A program made the position numbers and the translations under genes. From contig JAFEBU010000048.1 of NCBI GenBank assembly GCA_018242505.1, positions 1-64,000 of the forward strand: a stretch of DNA of 64,000 nucleotides. Direction: 5' to 3'. The stretch comes from Pseudomonadota bacterium (GTDB lineage: Bacteria; Pseudomonadota; Alphaproteobacteria; Reyranellales; Reyranellaceae). This document shows positions 54,574 to 63,028 of the stretch, in pieces (the first letter of the stretch is position 1; every line of letters begins with the position of its first letter). The notes under the pieces were generated by a model. It was given only the letters and a program-made list of their open reading frames with translations, was not told the origin of the DNA and searched no databases.

Positions 54574-55531
54574 GCGCCAGCAGCACGACCAGCACCGCCA
54601 CCTGCAAGCCGCAAGCGGTCCGATAGAGCGCAAGGGCCGTCCGGATGTCGTGCGCGGTCGCAATCGTGCGGCCGTCGCCCAGCCAGGGGCCGTCGACCTG
54701 CTCGCCGTCATAGCTGCGCGGTCCCATCAACCGCACGCCGAGCGCGCCGGCCATGGCCGCCTCGGGCCAACCGGCATTGGGCGACTCGTGCAGGCCAGCG
54801 TCCCGCCATGCCGTGGCAAAGGCCTGGCGTCCTGAAAGACCTGGCCGCAAGAGTGCGGCCAGCGCCAGCCAAACGGCGGCAAGCCGGGATGCCGGCAGGT
54901 TGGCTAGATCGTCCGTGCGCGCCGCGGCCCAACCGAAATGGAGATAGCGCGGCGTCTTGTGGCCGATCATGCTGTCGGCGGTATTGATTGCCTTGTAGGC
55001 GAGCGCACCCGGCAGGCCGGCCACCGCCATCCAGAACAGCGGCGCCACGACGCCATCCGAAAAGCTTTCGGCAAGGCTTTCGATGGCAGCGCGGCTCACG
55101 CCGGCCTCGTCGAGGTCCTTGGTGTCGCGCCCCACGATCATCGCCACCGTCTCGCGACCGGCGGCCAATCCACGCCCCTCCAGCGCATCGGCGACCGCGA
55201 CGACATGGGAGCGGAGGCTGCGCTGGGCGAGCAGCGTGCTTCCCAGCACGGCTGCAACGGCCAGCGCCAGGATCGCCGGCAGCAGGAGAGAGAGGACGCG
55301 CCACGCCAGCATCCCTGCGAGCAGGCTGCCGACCGCCAGCAGCAAGATCAGCATCGTGCCCTGCAAGCGCTGCTGCAGCCCGGAGTCTTCGTCCGAATTC
55401 CACGTCCGGTCGCCCCATGATATGAGGCGCGCGATCCAGGTCACGGGATGGCCGATCGCGCGGAACAGGCGGTCGGGATAGCCAACCACTGCCTCGATCG
55501 CGGCAGCAAGAAGGGCGAGACCGAAGAACAT
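54557..55531 (-). CDS. cobD: Adenosylcobinamide-phosphate synthase (CbiB/CobD type)
   Basis: This 324-residue membrane enzyme attaches aminopropanol (or its phosphate) to adenosylcobyric acid. It shows several hydrophobic segments and the CbiB signature [20 protein letters not shown] near residues 148-167, followed by [20 protein letters not shown] (about 182-201). The ATG at 55531 was chosen to match the usual [10 protein letters not shown]-type N-terminus. It is divergent from cobC with 15 nt between their starts. Confidence 0.94.
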   Translation of the reverse strand: MFFGLALLAAAIEAVVGYPDRLFRAIGHPVTWIARLISWGDRTWNSDEDSGLQQRLQGTMLILLLAVGSLLAGMLAWRVLSLLLPAILALAVAAVLGSTLLAQRSLRSHVVAVADALEGRGLAAGRETVAMIVGRDTKDLDEAGVSRAAIESLAESFSDGVVAPLFWMAVAGLPGALAYKAINTADSMIGHKTPRYLHFGWAAARTDDLANLPASRLAAVWLALAALLRPGLSGRQAFATAWRDAGLHESPNAGWPEAAMAGALGVRLMGPRSYDGEQVDGPWLGDGRTIATAHDIRTALALYRTACGLQVAVLVVLLALTLLA

Positions 55532-55546
55532 GACCTTGTGCCTATC

Positions 55547-56542
55547 ATGGCGACCGAGATCGTGAAACACGGTGCGATGCCGGTGGCGCATGGCGGCGAT
55601 CTCGCCGCCGTCCGCCGTCGCTTCCCGAGCGCACCCGAGCCATGGCTGGATCTGTCGACCGGCATCAATCCCGTCCCCTATCCACTGGGCACGATCGATC
55701 CTGAAGCCTGGTCACGGCTGCCGGGTCGCGCCGAAGAAGAAGCGCTGTGCAAAGCCGCCGCGCAGAGATTTGGCGTACGCGATCCCGAGATGATCGTCGC
55801 TGCGCCCGGCACGCAGGCACTGATCCAGCTCCTGCCGCGGCTGGTGCCGAAATCGCGAATCGCCATCGTTGGCCCGACCTACGAGGAACACGAGGTCTCT
55901 TGGCGGCGGCAGGGACACGATGTGACGGTCGTGGAGGAGCTCGCCGGAACCGCTGGCTTCGACGTCGCGGTAGTCGTCAATCCCGACAATCCGACCGGCC
56001 GGCTGCTGTCCCCGGCCGACCTGCGGACGCGGCGGAGCATGCTTGTCGTGGACGAGGCCTTCATCGATTTCCTGCCACCAGCGGCAAGTCTCGCCGGCGA
56101 CTTGCCGACGGATGCGATCGTGCTGCGCTCCTTCGGCAAGGCCTATGGACTGGCAGGCCTGCGGCTGGGCTTCGCCGTCGCCCGACCGGATCTCGCCACG
56201 CGACTGCGCGAGGAGCTGGGCCCGTGGGCCGTTTCCGGCCCTGCACTCGCGGCCGGGGCGGCAGCACTCGCCGATACGACCTGGCTTCGCTCAACCGCGG
56301 CCCGCCTGGAGGACGACCGCGAGCGACTCGACTCGGTGCTTGCCCGGGCGGGCTTTGCTCTTCTCGGCGGCACACCGCTCTTTCGCCTGGCACAACACCG
56401 GGATGCCGCCGGCATCGTGGAGCGGTTGGGCCAACGGGGAATTCATGTCCGCGCCTTCGCTCGGAAGCCGCACTGGTTGCGCTTCGGCCTGCCGGGAAGC
56501 GATACGGCGTTTCGCCGTCTCTGCGCCGCACTTGGCATTTGA
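55547..56542 (+). CDS. cobC: Threonine-phosphate decarboxylase / cobyric acid aminopropanol partner CobC
   Basis: This 331-residue PLP-dependent class-I/II aminotransferase-fold enzyme supplies the aminopropanol arm in aerobic B12 synthesis. The PLP-lysine motif LRSFGKAYGLAGLRLGFAVA is near residues 191-210, and NPDNPTGRLLSP near 145-156 is the cofactor-phosphate region. In Pseudomonas nomenclature CobC acts with CobD. It sits next to cobD on the opposite strand, forming a divergent pair. Confidence 0.9.
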   Translation: MATEIVKHGAMPVAHGGDLAAVRRRFPSAPEPWLDLSTGINPVPYPLGTIDPEAWSRLPGRAEEEALCKAAAQRFGVRDPEMIVAAPGTQALIQLLPRLVPKSRIAIVGPTYEEHEVSWRRQGHDVTVVEELAGTAGFDVAVVVNPDNPTGRLLSPADLRTRRSMLVVDEAFIDFLPPAASLAGDLPTDAIVLRSFGKAYGLAGLRLGFAVARPDLATRLREELGPWAVSGPALAAGAAALADTTWLRSTAARLEDDRERLDSVLARAGFALLGGTPLFRLAQHRDAAGIVERLGQRGIHVRAFARKPHWLRFGLPGSDTAFRRLCAALGI

Positions 56543-56577
56543 CGTGCGCACGTGCTGAATGCCGAGCGGAGGAAACG

Positions 56578-57417
56578 ATGGGGCTTCGACAGGAACAGCT
56601 TGGCGGCCACATGGCGGCAGCCGTCACGGGACTCGATCTCAACGACCAACTCGATGAGCCGACGCAGGCGACGTTGATCGAGGCGCTGCACACGAACCTC
56701 GTGCTCTGTATCCGCGGCCAGAGCCTCGCGCCCGTGCCGTTCCGCAACGCCATGGCGCGCTTCGGGACGCCCATGTTGCGCAAGCAGCTCGCGCAAACGA
56801 CGGAATGCGCCGAAGTCAACATCATCTCGAGCGAGGATCGCGACGAACTGGGCGACGGCAGGAAGCTGGTGAACGGGGCGAGCTGGCATACCGACGACAG
56901 CTTCATGCGCGCGCCCTGTTCCCTCACCATGCTTTACGGCGTGGTCGTGCCGTCGAGTGGCGGCGATACGCAGTTCATCAACATGTATGCCGCGTACGAC
57001 GACCTGCCGGCCGAGACCAGGGCGCGCATCGACAAGCTCAAGGTCGTTCACAAGTACGAATCAAGCCGCAGGACCGGGCGCGTGGCCAAACGCCCCAAGG
57101 CGGAAATGGCGGCAATGCCGGAAGCCATCCATCCGCTGGTGCGCACGCACCCCGAAACGGGACGCAAGGCGCTCTACCTCAACCCCAACCGGATGGAACA
57201 GGTCGCGGGTCTCGACCGCGTCGAAAGCGACAAGCTGCTCGACGCGCTGATCGCCCATGCAATCCAGCCCAAATACCAGTACCGCCATGTCTGGCAGCAG
57301 GGCGACGTCGTGATCTGGGACAATCGCTGCACGATGCACAAGGCCAACGCCGACTATCCCGCAGGCGAGCGCCGGCTGATGCATCGCGTGATCGTGGCCG
57401 GCACCGAGCCGTTCTAG
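56578..57417 (+). CDS. TauD/TfdA-family alpha-ketoglutarate-dependent dioxygenase (second copy)
   Basis: This 279-residue enzyme has the iron ligands in GASWHTDDSFMRAP (near residues 100-113) and a distal His in RRLMHRVIVAG near 265. It shares QFINMYxxYDDLP and YRHVWxxxDVVxWDNRCTxH with the copy at 7502, so the two are paralogues. GCGGAGGAAACG precedes the ATG. It is convergent with an iron-type ABC transporter and adjacent to the B12 genes. Substrate unknown. Confidence 0.9.
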   Translation: MGLRQEQLGGHMAAAVTGLDLNDQLDEPTQATLIEALHTNLVLCIRGQSLAPVPFRNAMARFGTPMLRKQLAQTTECAEVNIISSEDRDELGDGRKLVNGASWHTDDSFMRAPCSLTMLYGVVVPSSGGDTQFINMYAAYDDLPAETRARIDKLKVVHKYESSRRTGRVAKRPKAEMAAMPEAIHPLVRTHPETGRKALYLNPNRMEQVAGLDRVESDKLLDALIAHAIQPKYQYRHVWQQGDVVIWDNRCTMHKANADYPAGERRLMHRVIVAGTEPF

Positions 57418-57421
57418 AGGC

Positions 57422-58495
57422 TCACGCCCCCTGCTCCTGCAGGAGCACGGTGTGCTCGGGCGAGAAGGACAATGTCACCGGCGCGCCTTCCTCCAGAAGA
57501 TTGGTGGGCGGGCGACGCACGATCAGCGGGCCCAAGGCGCTGTCCACGACATATTGCACGAAGTCGCCGTGGAACAGGCGCTGGCGCACGGTTCCCGCCA
57601 CCTGGTTGTCGCCCGGTTGCGGTGCGAGGCCGATATAGGCGGTTCGGACCGCCACTTCGGTCTCCGTGCCGCGTGGCTTGTGCGGAGCGTTCACCTTCAG
57701 CACGGCGCCGCCCTCTGCCGCGAACAAGCCCTCGCCCGAGAGCTTTCCCTTGATGAGGTTGGCCGAGCCCACGAAATCGGCAACAAAGCGGCTGCGCGGC
57801 CTGTTGTAGATCTCCTCCGGCGTTCCGATCTGTTCGATCACGCCGACATTCATCACGATGACGCGGTCGGAGATGGCCAACGCCTCCTCCTGATCGTGGG
57901 TGACGTAGACCGACGTGACGCCGAGCCGCCGCTGCAGCTCGCGCAGCTCCACCCGCATCTCGGCGCGTAGCTTGGCGTCGAGATTGGAGAGCGGCTCGTC
58001 GAACAGCACGACCGTTGGCGAGAAGGCGACTGCCCGCGCCAGCGCCACGCGCTGCTGTTGGCCGCCGGAGAGCCTGGAGGCCGGTCGGCTGGCCAGATGG
58101 CGCATCTGCACCAGATCGAGCGCGCGCTCGACATTGGCCGCGATATCGGCCGGCGACTGCTTACGCACGCGCAGACCGTAGGCCACATTGTCGAACACCG
58201 TCATGTGCGGCCACACCGCATAGGATTGGAACACCATGCTCACGCCACGCTGCTCGGTGGGCACGTTGCGCCGTTCCGCCGCATCGTACATCGCCTGACC
58301 GTCGATGCTGATGCGGCCGCTGCTCGGCTGCTCGAGGCCGGCGATGGCGCGCAGCGTCGTGGTCTTGCCGCAGCCCGACGGTCCGAGCAGGGTCAAATGC
58401 TCGCCGCGACCGACCGCGAAGCTGACGCCATTCACCGCCACCTGCTCGCCGTAGCGTACGACAAGGTCCTTCACCTCGATGCGCGTTTCGTTCAC
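57422..58495 (-). CDS. ABC transporter ATPase (iron(III)/spermidine type)
   Basis: This 357-residue ATPase has Walker A GPSGCGKTT near residues 38-46, signature LSGGQQQ, Walker B VVLFDEPLSNLDAKLR, and a C-terminal TOBE regulatory domain (about 270-355). This architecture belongs to the FbpC/PotA/UgpC-like family. The start is a GTG overlapping the permease stop by 4 nt. It could also serve other transporters that lack their own ATPase, such as the ugp genes here. Confidence 0.93.
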   Translation of the reverse strand: MNETRIEVKDLVVRYGEQVAVNGVSFAVGRGEHLTLLGPSGCGKTTTLRAIAGLEQPSSGRISIDGQAMYDAAERRNVPTEQRGVSMVFQSYAVWPHMTVFDNVAYGLRVRKQSPADIAANVERALDLVQMRHLASRPASRLSGGQQQRVALARAVAFSPTVVLFDEPLSNLDAKLRAEMRVELRELQRRLGVTSVYVTHDQEEALAISDRVIVMNVGVIEQIGTPEEIYNRPRSRFVADFVGSANLIKGKLSGEGLFAAEGGAVLKVNAPHKPRGTETEVAVRTAYIGLAPQPGDNQVAGTVRQRLFHGDFVQYVVDSALGPLIVRRPPTNLLEEGAPVTLSFSPEHTVLLQEQGA

Positions 58496-60222
58496 GTCAT
58501 CTCCCCTGTTACGCCGCGCGTCAGACGGAACAAGATCACCAACGCCACGATCACGGTGAAAGTCTGGATCAACGCCATTGCCGCCGTGAGTTCCGTGCCG
58601 CTCGAGGCGAAGGCATTGACGATCGAGGGCGCGATCACCTTGGCATTGGGGCCCATCAGGAACACCGAGGCGCCGAGCTCGCGCACGCAGGCCATGAAGA
58701 TCAGCAGCCAGGCCGCGATAACGCCGGGCTTCAGGAGCGGGAGCGTGACGGTGCGCATCTGGTAGACCCAGCCTGCGCCGCAGACGCGCGCGCACTCCTC
58801 CAGGCTCTTGTCGATCTGCAGCACCACACCGGCGAGCGTGCGCACGCCGAGCGGCAGCATCACGGTGAAATAGGCGAGCGCCAGCAGCCAGAGCGTGCCG
58901 TAGATCGGGATCGGGATGTTGAGCCAGGCCCACAGGAGCGCGAGGCCAAAGACCAGGCGCGGCACGGCTTGCGGAAACATCACGAGATATTCCACGGCAC
59001 CCCGCCCCACGAACTGCGAGCGGTAGATGATCCAGACCAGCAGCGCCATCACCAGCACGCCGACGCTCGCCACGCCAAAGCCCAGCGTCAGGCTGTTGAC
59101 CAGCGCCGTGCGGACCGGCCCCAGCGACAAAGCCGTCTGGTAATTGGCAAGCGTGAACTGGGCCTGGCTGAGAACCACCGTGGCGAATCGCTGTAGCGAA
59201 GTGAACAGCAGGGCCGCGATCGGCAGCACGACGGCAAGGAAAATGTAGAGGCAGCACACGCCGAACAGCAGCCAGGCGAGACGCCCCATATCCATCGCCC
59301 GCGGCCGGAACGCCTTGCCCGTGATGGTCGCGTAGCTGCCCGAGCGGATCATGCGGCGATAGAAGGTGAGCATGCCGAACATCACCACGAACAGCGCCAG
59401 CCCCATCGCCGAGGCACGACCGTAATCCGGCGGATAGGCAAGCGTCGAATCCCAGATCGCGGTGGTGATGACGTAGATGCGGGCGGGGATGCCGATCACC
59501 AGCGCGGCGGCGAACGAACCCAGCATCTCGGCGAAGACGAACAACGTCGCGCCCAGCACGCCCGGCATCACCAGCGGCAAAGTGACGGTCAGCGTGGTGC
59601 GCAGCTTGGAAGCGCCCATGACCTGGGCCGATTCCTCCAGCGCCGGATCCATCGACTTCATTGCCGCCGAGATCATGACGAAGGCGACGGTGCCCTCGAA
59701 CAGGGCCATCACCCAGGCGATACCAAAATGGCCGTAGATATCGACCAGATCGCCACCACCGCCCACCCTTTTCCAGAGCTGGTTGACGAAGCCGCTCTTG
59801 GGTCCCGCGATGACGGCCCAGGCGAGCGCGCCGACCAGCGGGGTCATGTAGTAGGGCAGCTCCATCAGCCGCTCGAGAAGGGCGCGGCCGGGGACATTGG
59901 TGCGGGTCAGGATCCAGGCGAGCACGAAGCCGATCAGGATCGCCATCACCGTGGCCATCACGGCGATGATGAGGGTGTTCCACAGAACCCGGATATCCTC
60001 GTCGAAGATCGCGATATAGTTGGCGATGCCGTAGGCCTGCGGCGGAAAGGCCATGGGATCGCCGGTATTCAGCGACTCCTCGACCAGGAACACCAACGGC
60101 AGGATGACGAGGAAGCCCACGATCGCCAGAACGGCAAGCGTGATGATCGCCTGCCAGTTCCAGCGCGGCCGCAGCGCCTCCGCCGATTGCAGCGTCAAGA
60201 CCTGCTCAACGCCGCCGGGCAC
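58492..60222 (-). CDS. Fused double-domain ABC permease (iron(III)/putrescine-like)
   Basis: This 576-residue protein has two binding-protein-dependent permease domains in tandem, about 12 hydrophobic segments in total, with EAA-like loops near residues 195-225 (EESAQVMGASKLRTTLTVTL) and near 480-510 (EECARVCGAGWVYQMRTVTL). Fusion of the two half-permeases is typical of FbpB/AfuB-like systems. The GTG at 60222 overlaps the binding-protein stop by 17 nt. Confidence 0.92.
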   Translation of the reverse strand: MPGGVEQVLTLQSAEALRPRWNWQAIITLAVLAIVGFLVILPLVFLVEESLNTGDPMAFPPQAYGIANYIAIFDEDIRVLWNTLIIAVMATVMAILIGFVLAWILTRTNVPGRALLERLMELPYYMTPLVGALAWAVIAGPKSGFVNQLWKRVGGGGDLVDIYGHFGIAWVMALFEGTVAFVMISAAMKSMDPALEESAQVMGASKLRTTLTVTLPLVMPGVLGATLFVFAEMLGSFAAALVIGIPARIYVITTAIWDSTLAYPPDYGRASAMGLALFVVMFGMLTFYRRMIRSGSYATITGKAFRPRAMDMGRLAWLLFGVCCLYIFLAVVLPIAALLFTSLQRFATVVLSQAQFTLANYQTALSLGPVRTALVNSLTLGFGVASVGVLVMALLVWIIYRSQFVGRGAVEYLVMFPQAVPRLVFGLALLWAWLNIPIPIYGTLWLLALAYFTVMLPLGVRTLAGVVLQIDKSLEECARVCGAGWVYQMRTVTLPLLKPGVIAAWLLIFMACVRELGASVFLMGPNAKVIAPSIVNAFASSGTELTAAMALIQTFTVIVALVILFRLTRGVTGEMT

Positions 60223-61285
60223 CGACGATGCGGTCCCACTCCTTGGCGAACTCCGGCCGGTCCTTCTCGAATGCGCTCCAGTCGGCCGGCGTGAGCAGCT
60301 TCATGTCCTTGAGCGGCACGCTGCCAGCCGGCGCCGGGACGTCGGCGCGCGGCGAGTGCAGCAGCAGCGCGTCGCTGAGCGCCTTCTGGCCGACCGGCGA
60401 GAGGAACCAGTCCATGAACAGTTCGGCGGCATTGGGATGCGGGCCGTCAGCGACAATGCCATAGGTCTCCGGCACCGCCGGCACGCCCGTCTCGGGAAAG
60501 ACGAAGCTAAGTGGCGCGCCCTTGGCCTTGAACTCGATGTAGCCGGAATATTGCGCGCCCATGATGATCTTGTCCTGGCCGTCGACCAGGCGGCCGTATT
60601 GCTGGACGTAGGAATCGAAGGCACGCGGCTTCTGCTCGGCGAACTTCTTGAAATAGTCCTCGCCCAGGATCGGCTTCAGCATGTACCAGACACCGTGCTG
60701 CAGGCCGGAGTTGGAGACCTTGACGTTGATCGAGTCCTTCCACTTGGGATCGAGCAGATCCTCCCATTTCTTGGGAGCCTCGGCCGCAGACACATTGTTG
60801 GGATTGTAGGCGATGCCGGCCATGATGACGGAGCCCCAGGTGAAGTAACCCTCGGGCGTGCTCTTATATTCGGGCTTGAAGGCGGCCATCTCCGGCGAGA
60901 GATACTGGCGAAAGCCGCCGCGCTTCTGGAAGTCGAGGATCATGCCCATGTCGGAGATCTGAATCACGTCGACCAGGAAGGACTTGGCCTGACGCTCCGA
61001 CAGGACCTTGGCATAGAGCGCACCCGCCTGAAGGCGCACGTAGTTGGTCTTGATCTTGGGGAAGGCCTTGTTGAAGGCCGCAAGCAGCTTGGCCTGGCCC
61101 TGCTCCGGGTCGGTCGAATAGAGGACGAAAGCGCCTTCGGCCTCGGCCTTCGCGACATCAGCGCAGGTCTTGAAGCCTTCCATCTGGCGCGGCTTGTCGC
61201 AGAGCTTGACCTGTTGGGCCGAGGCTACGCCTGTCCAGGCCAGCGCGCAGGCGGCTATGCTCGCGGCAGTCAGAAGCTTCATCAT
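60206..61285 (-). CDS. Iron(III)-type ABC transporter substrate-binding protein
   Basis: This 359-residue periplasmic protein has a Sec signal peptide (MMKLLTAASIAACALAWTGV, cleavage after ASA at about residue 23) and the two-lobe pattern of the AfuA/FbpA-type binding-protein family (FVLYSTDPEQGQAKLLAAFN near the start of the mature part, DLLDPKWKDSINV in the centre). Related proteins bind iron, thiamine, polyamines or phosphonates; the ligand here is undetermined. It is the first gene of its operon. Confidence 0.92.
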   Translation of the reverse strand: MMKLLTAASIAACALAWTGVASAQQVKLCDKPRQMEGFKTCADVAKAEAEGAFVLYSTDPEQGQAKLLAAFNKAFPKIKTNYVRLQAGALYAKVLSERQAKSFLVDVIQISDMGMILDFQKRGGFRQYLSPEMAAFKPEYKSTPEGYFTWGSVIMAGIAYNPNNVSAAEAPKKWEDLLDPKWKDSINVKVSNSGLQHGVWYMLKPILGEDYFKKFAEQKPRAFDSYVQQYGRLVDGQDKIIMGAQYSGYIEFKAKGAPLSFVFPETGVPAVPETYGIVADGPHPNAAELFMDWFLSPVGQKALSDALLLHSPRADVPAPAGSVPLKDMKLLTPADWSAFEKDRPEFAKEWDRIVGARRR

Positions 61286-61342
61286 CTCCTCCCCGGATAC
61301 CTTGTTTTCGCGGGGGGAGCGTAGAGGCGGCCAACCGACGAT

Positions 61343-61379
61343 TCAATCGCTGTGTAGAGACTCAATCGCTGTGTAGAGA
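61343..61379. repeat. 19-nt tandem duplication at the end of ugpQ
   Basis: TCAATCGCTGTGTAGAGA occurs twice in succession at 19-nt spacing (starting 61343 and 61362). The second copy contains the ugpQ stop codon on the minus strand, so the duplication created an extra stop-containing copy just after the gene. Confidence 0.85.
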
Positions 61380-62138
61380 TGCCAGCATCTGCTCTCTCTG
61401 TTGCAGAGCGATATCCGGACGATCGGTGGTGAGCTGCCGCAAAGGGCGAGACAGCCACTGGACAAGTTCTGAAGCGTCGTTCGGCACCCATACTCCGAGC
61501 CGTTCCGGACCAAGCCGCTCCCGGCAGAGATCGAAACTCTGTGCCAGAAGCCCTTTCTCCACGGCAACCATGCAATCCTCGATGGCCATCAAACGTTCGA
61601 GGGCCGGTTCCAGTCCCCCCAGCATCTCGGCCGAGCGACGGTCGAGCGAGGCGAGAACGCGCTGCCCGGGCGAGAGGCGCCGGACATTCTCAAGCACTTG
61701 GGGCACAAAGCAGGTCAGGACGGTGTCATTCCGTATTCTTCGCCGGGTGCAAACATCGATCAGACGTCGCTCGAGGTCCGGATAGGGCCGACCAAGCACA
61801 TCGGTCTTGATCTCGATGTGCAGCTCCATGGGTGCGCCGGCGAAAATATCGAGCACCGAGGCAAGGCTTGGCACCCCCTCTCCGTTGCCATCGCGCAACC
61901 GGGTTGCCGCGAGCTCGGCGGCAGTGCGATCGGCGACTGCGCCCGTTCCCTCGGTCGTGCGCTCGAGCGTTGGGTCATGGATCACCACGAGCTCGCCGTC
62001 GCGCGCGACATGGACGTCGAACTCGACGGCTTCGATGCCGAGCGCTTTCGTGCGCCGAAAGCCGTCGAGACTGTTCTCCGGCCAGAGATTGCGCGCGCCG
62101 CGATGGCCGACGATCAGCATCCGCTCACTTTCCGGCAT
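61362..62138 (-). CDS. ugpQ: Glycerophosphodiester phosphodiesterase
   Basis: This 258-residue cytoplasmic TIM-barrel enzyme hydrolyses glycerophosphodiesters to glycerol-3-phosphate and an alcohol. The GDPD signature is complete: GHRGARNLWPENS (catalytic H12 and R13, E21), EFDVHVARDGELVVIHD (about 39-55, with catalytic H54), and LHIEIKTD. The start overlaps the ugpE stop region by 14 nt, so it is in the ugp operon. Its 3' end carries a tandem duplication. The last residues (SLHSD) precede a TGA. Confidence 0.93.
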   Translation of the reverse strand: MPESERMLIVGHRGARNLWPENSLDGFRRTKALGIEAVEFDVHVARDGELVVIHDPTLERTTEGTGAVADRTAAELAATRLRDGNGEGVPSLASVLDIFAGAPMELHIEIKTDVLGRPYPDLERRLIDVCTRRRIRNDTVLTCFVPQVLENVRRLSPGQRVLASLDRRSAEMLGGLEPALERLMAIEDCMVAVEKGLLAQSFDLCRERLGPERLGVWVPNDASELVQWLSRPLRQLTTDRPDIALQQREQMLASLHSD

Positions 62139-63027
62139 CGACCAGCCCCTTCACCAGCCAGCGCTGCAGCGCCACCACGACAATCACCGGCGGCAGCATG
62201 ACCAGCAGCGCCGCATTCATGGCGACGTTCCAGGCGGGCTCGGTATCGGATTGCGGGATCAGGTCCTTCAGCCCGATGACGGCGGTCGCCATGTTCTTGT
62301 CGGTCGTGAACAGCAGCGGCCAGAGATACTGGTTCCAGCCGTAGAGGAACAGGATGATGCCCAGCGCCACGATGTTCGACACCGAAAGCGGCAGCAGCAC
62401 GCTCCAGAAGAAGCGCAGCGGAGAGGCGCCGTCGATGCGCGCGGCTTCGGCCAGCTCCTCCGGCACAGTGAGGAAGAACTGACGGAACAGGAACGTCGCA
62501 GTCGCGGAGGCGATCAGGGGCAAGATCAGCCCGCCGTAGCTGTTCATCATGTTCCAATCGAGCGCGATCTCGATTCCCAGCCACCGGCCCACGTCGAGGG
62601 CGTCGACCAGCCATTGCAGCGGCAGCGCCACGTTGGCGACCGCCTCGTATGTCGGCAGGATGCGCACCTCGATCGGCAGCATCAGCGACACGAAGATCAG
62701 CCAGAAGGCCAGCATGCGCCATCGGAATCGGAAATAGGCGATGGCGAAGGCCGAGAGCAGCGAGACCGCAATCTTGCCGGCTGCGATGCCGACCGCGACG
62801 ATGAAGGAGTTCACGAACAACCGGCCGAGATCTCCCTTCTCCCAGGCCGTCGCCGCGTTGGCGAAAAACGTGCGACCGGGTAGCCAGGGCGGTGGAACGG
62901 CCAGCACCTCGCTCACCGTATGCGAACCGACGACGAAGGCGAAGTAGATCGGCAGGCAGACCAGCAGACCGCCCAGAAACAGGATGCCATGGCAGGCGAT
63001 GTCGATGCCGCGTGTGCGCTCTACCAT
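62125..63027 (-). CDS. ugpE: sn-Glycerol-3-phosphate ABC transporter permease UgpE
   Basis: This 300-residue permease matches E. coli UgpE through LSAFAIAYFRFRWRMLAFWL, LMLPIEVRILPTYEAVANV, ATATFLFRQFFLTVPEELAE and FLYGWNQYLWPLLFTTDKNM. It has about six hydrophobic segments. Compared with E. coli it carries an insertion of about 25 residues after VANV (LPLQWLVDALDVGRWLGIEI). It is 2 nt downstream of ugpA. Confidence 0.92.
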   Translation of the reverse strand: MVERTRGIDIACHGILFLGGLLVCLPIYFAFVVGSHTVSEVLAVPPPWLPGRTFFANAATAWEKGDLGRLFVNSFIVAVGIAAGKIAVSLLSAFAIAYFRFRWRMLAFWLIFVSLMLPIEVRILPTYEAVANVALPLQWLVDALDVGRWLGIEIALDWNMMNSYGGLILPLIASATATFLFRQFFLTVPEELAEAARIDGASPLRFFWSVLLPLSVSNIVALGIILFLYGWNQYLWPLLFTTDKNMATAVIGLKDLIPQSDTEPAWNVAMNAALLVMLPPVIVVVALQRWLVKGLVDAGK

Positions 63028-63028
63028 G

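Noticed and set aside
56542-56553. Perfect palindrome ACGTGCGCACGT at the cobC stop
   Set aside because: It overlaps the cobC stop codon and the GC-rich setting makes such palindromes likely by chance; not strong enough to call an operator.
57422-59983. An 853-codon frame suggesting an ATPase fused to another domain
   Set aside because: The upstream portion is a shadow of the permease gene; the ATPase begins with GTG at 58495, overlapping the permease stop.
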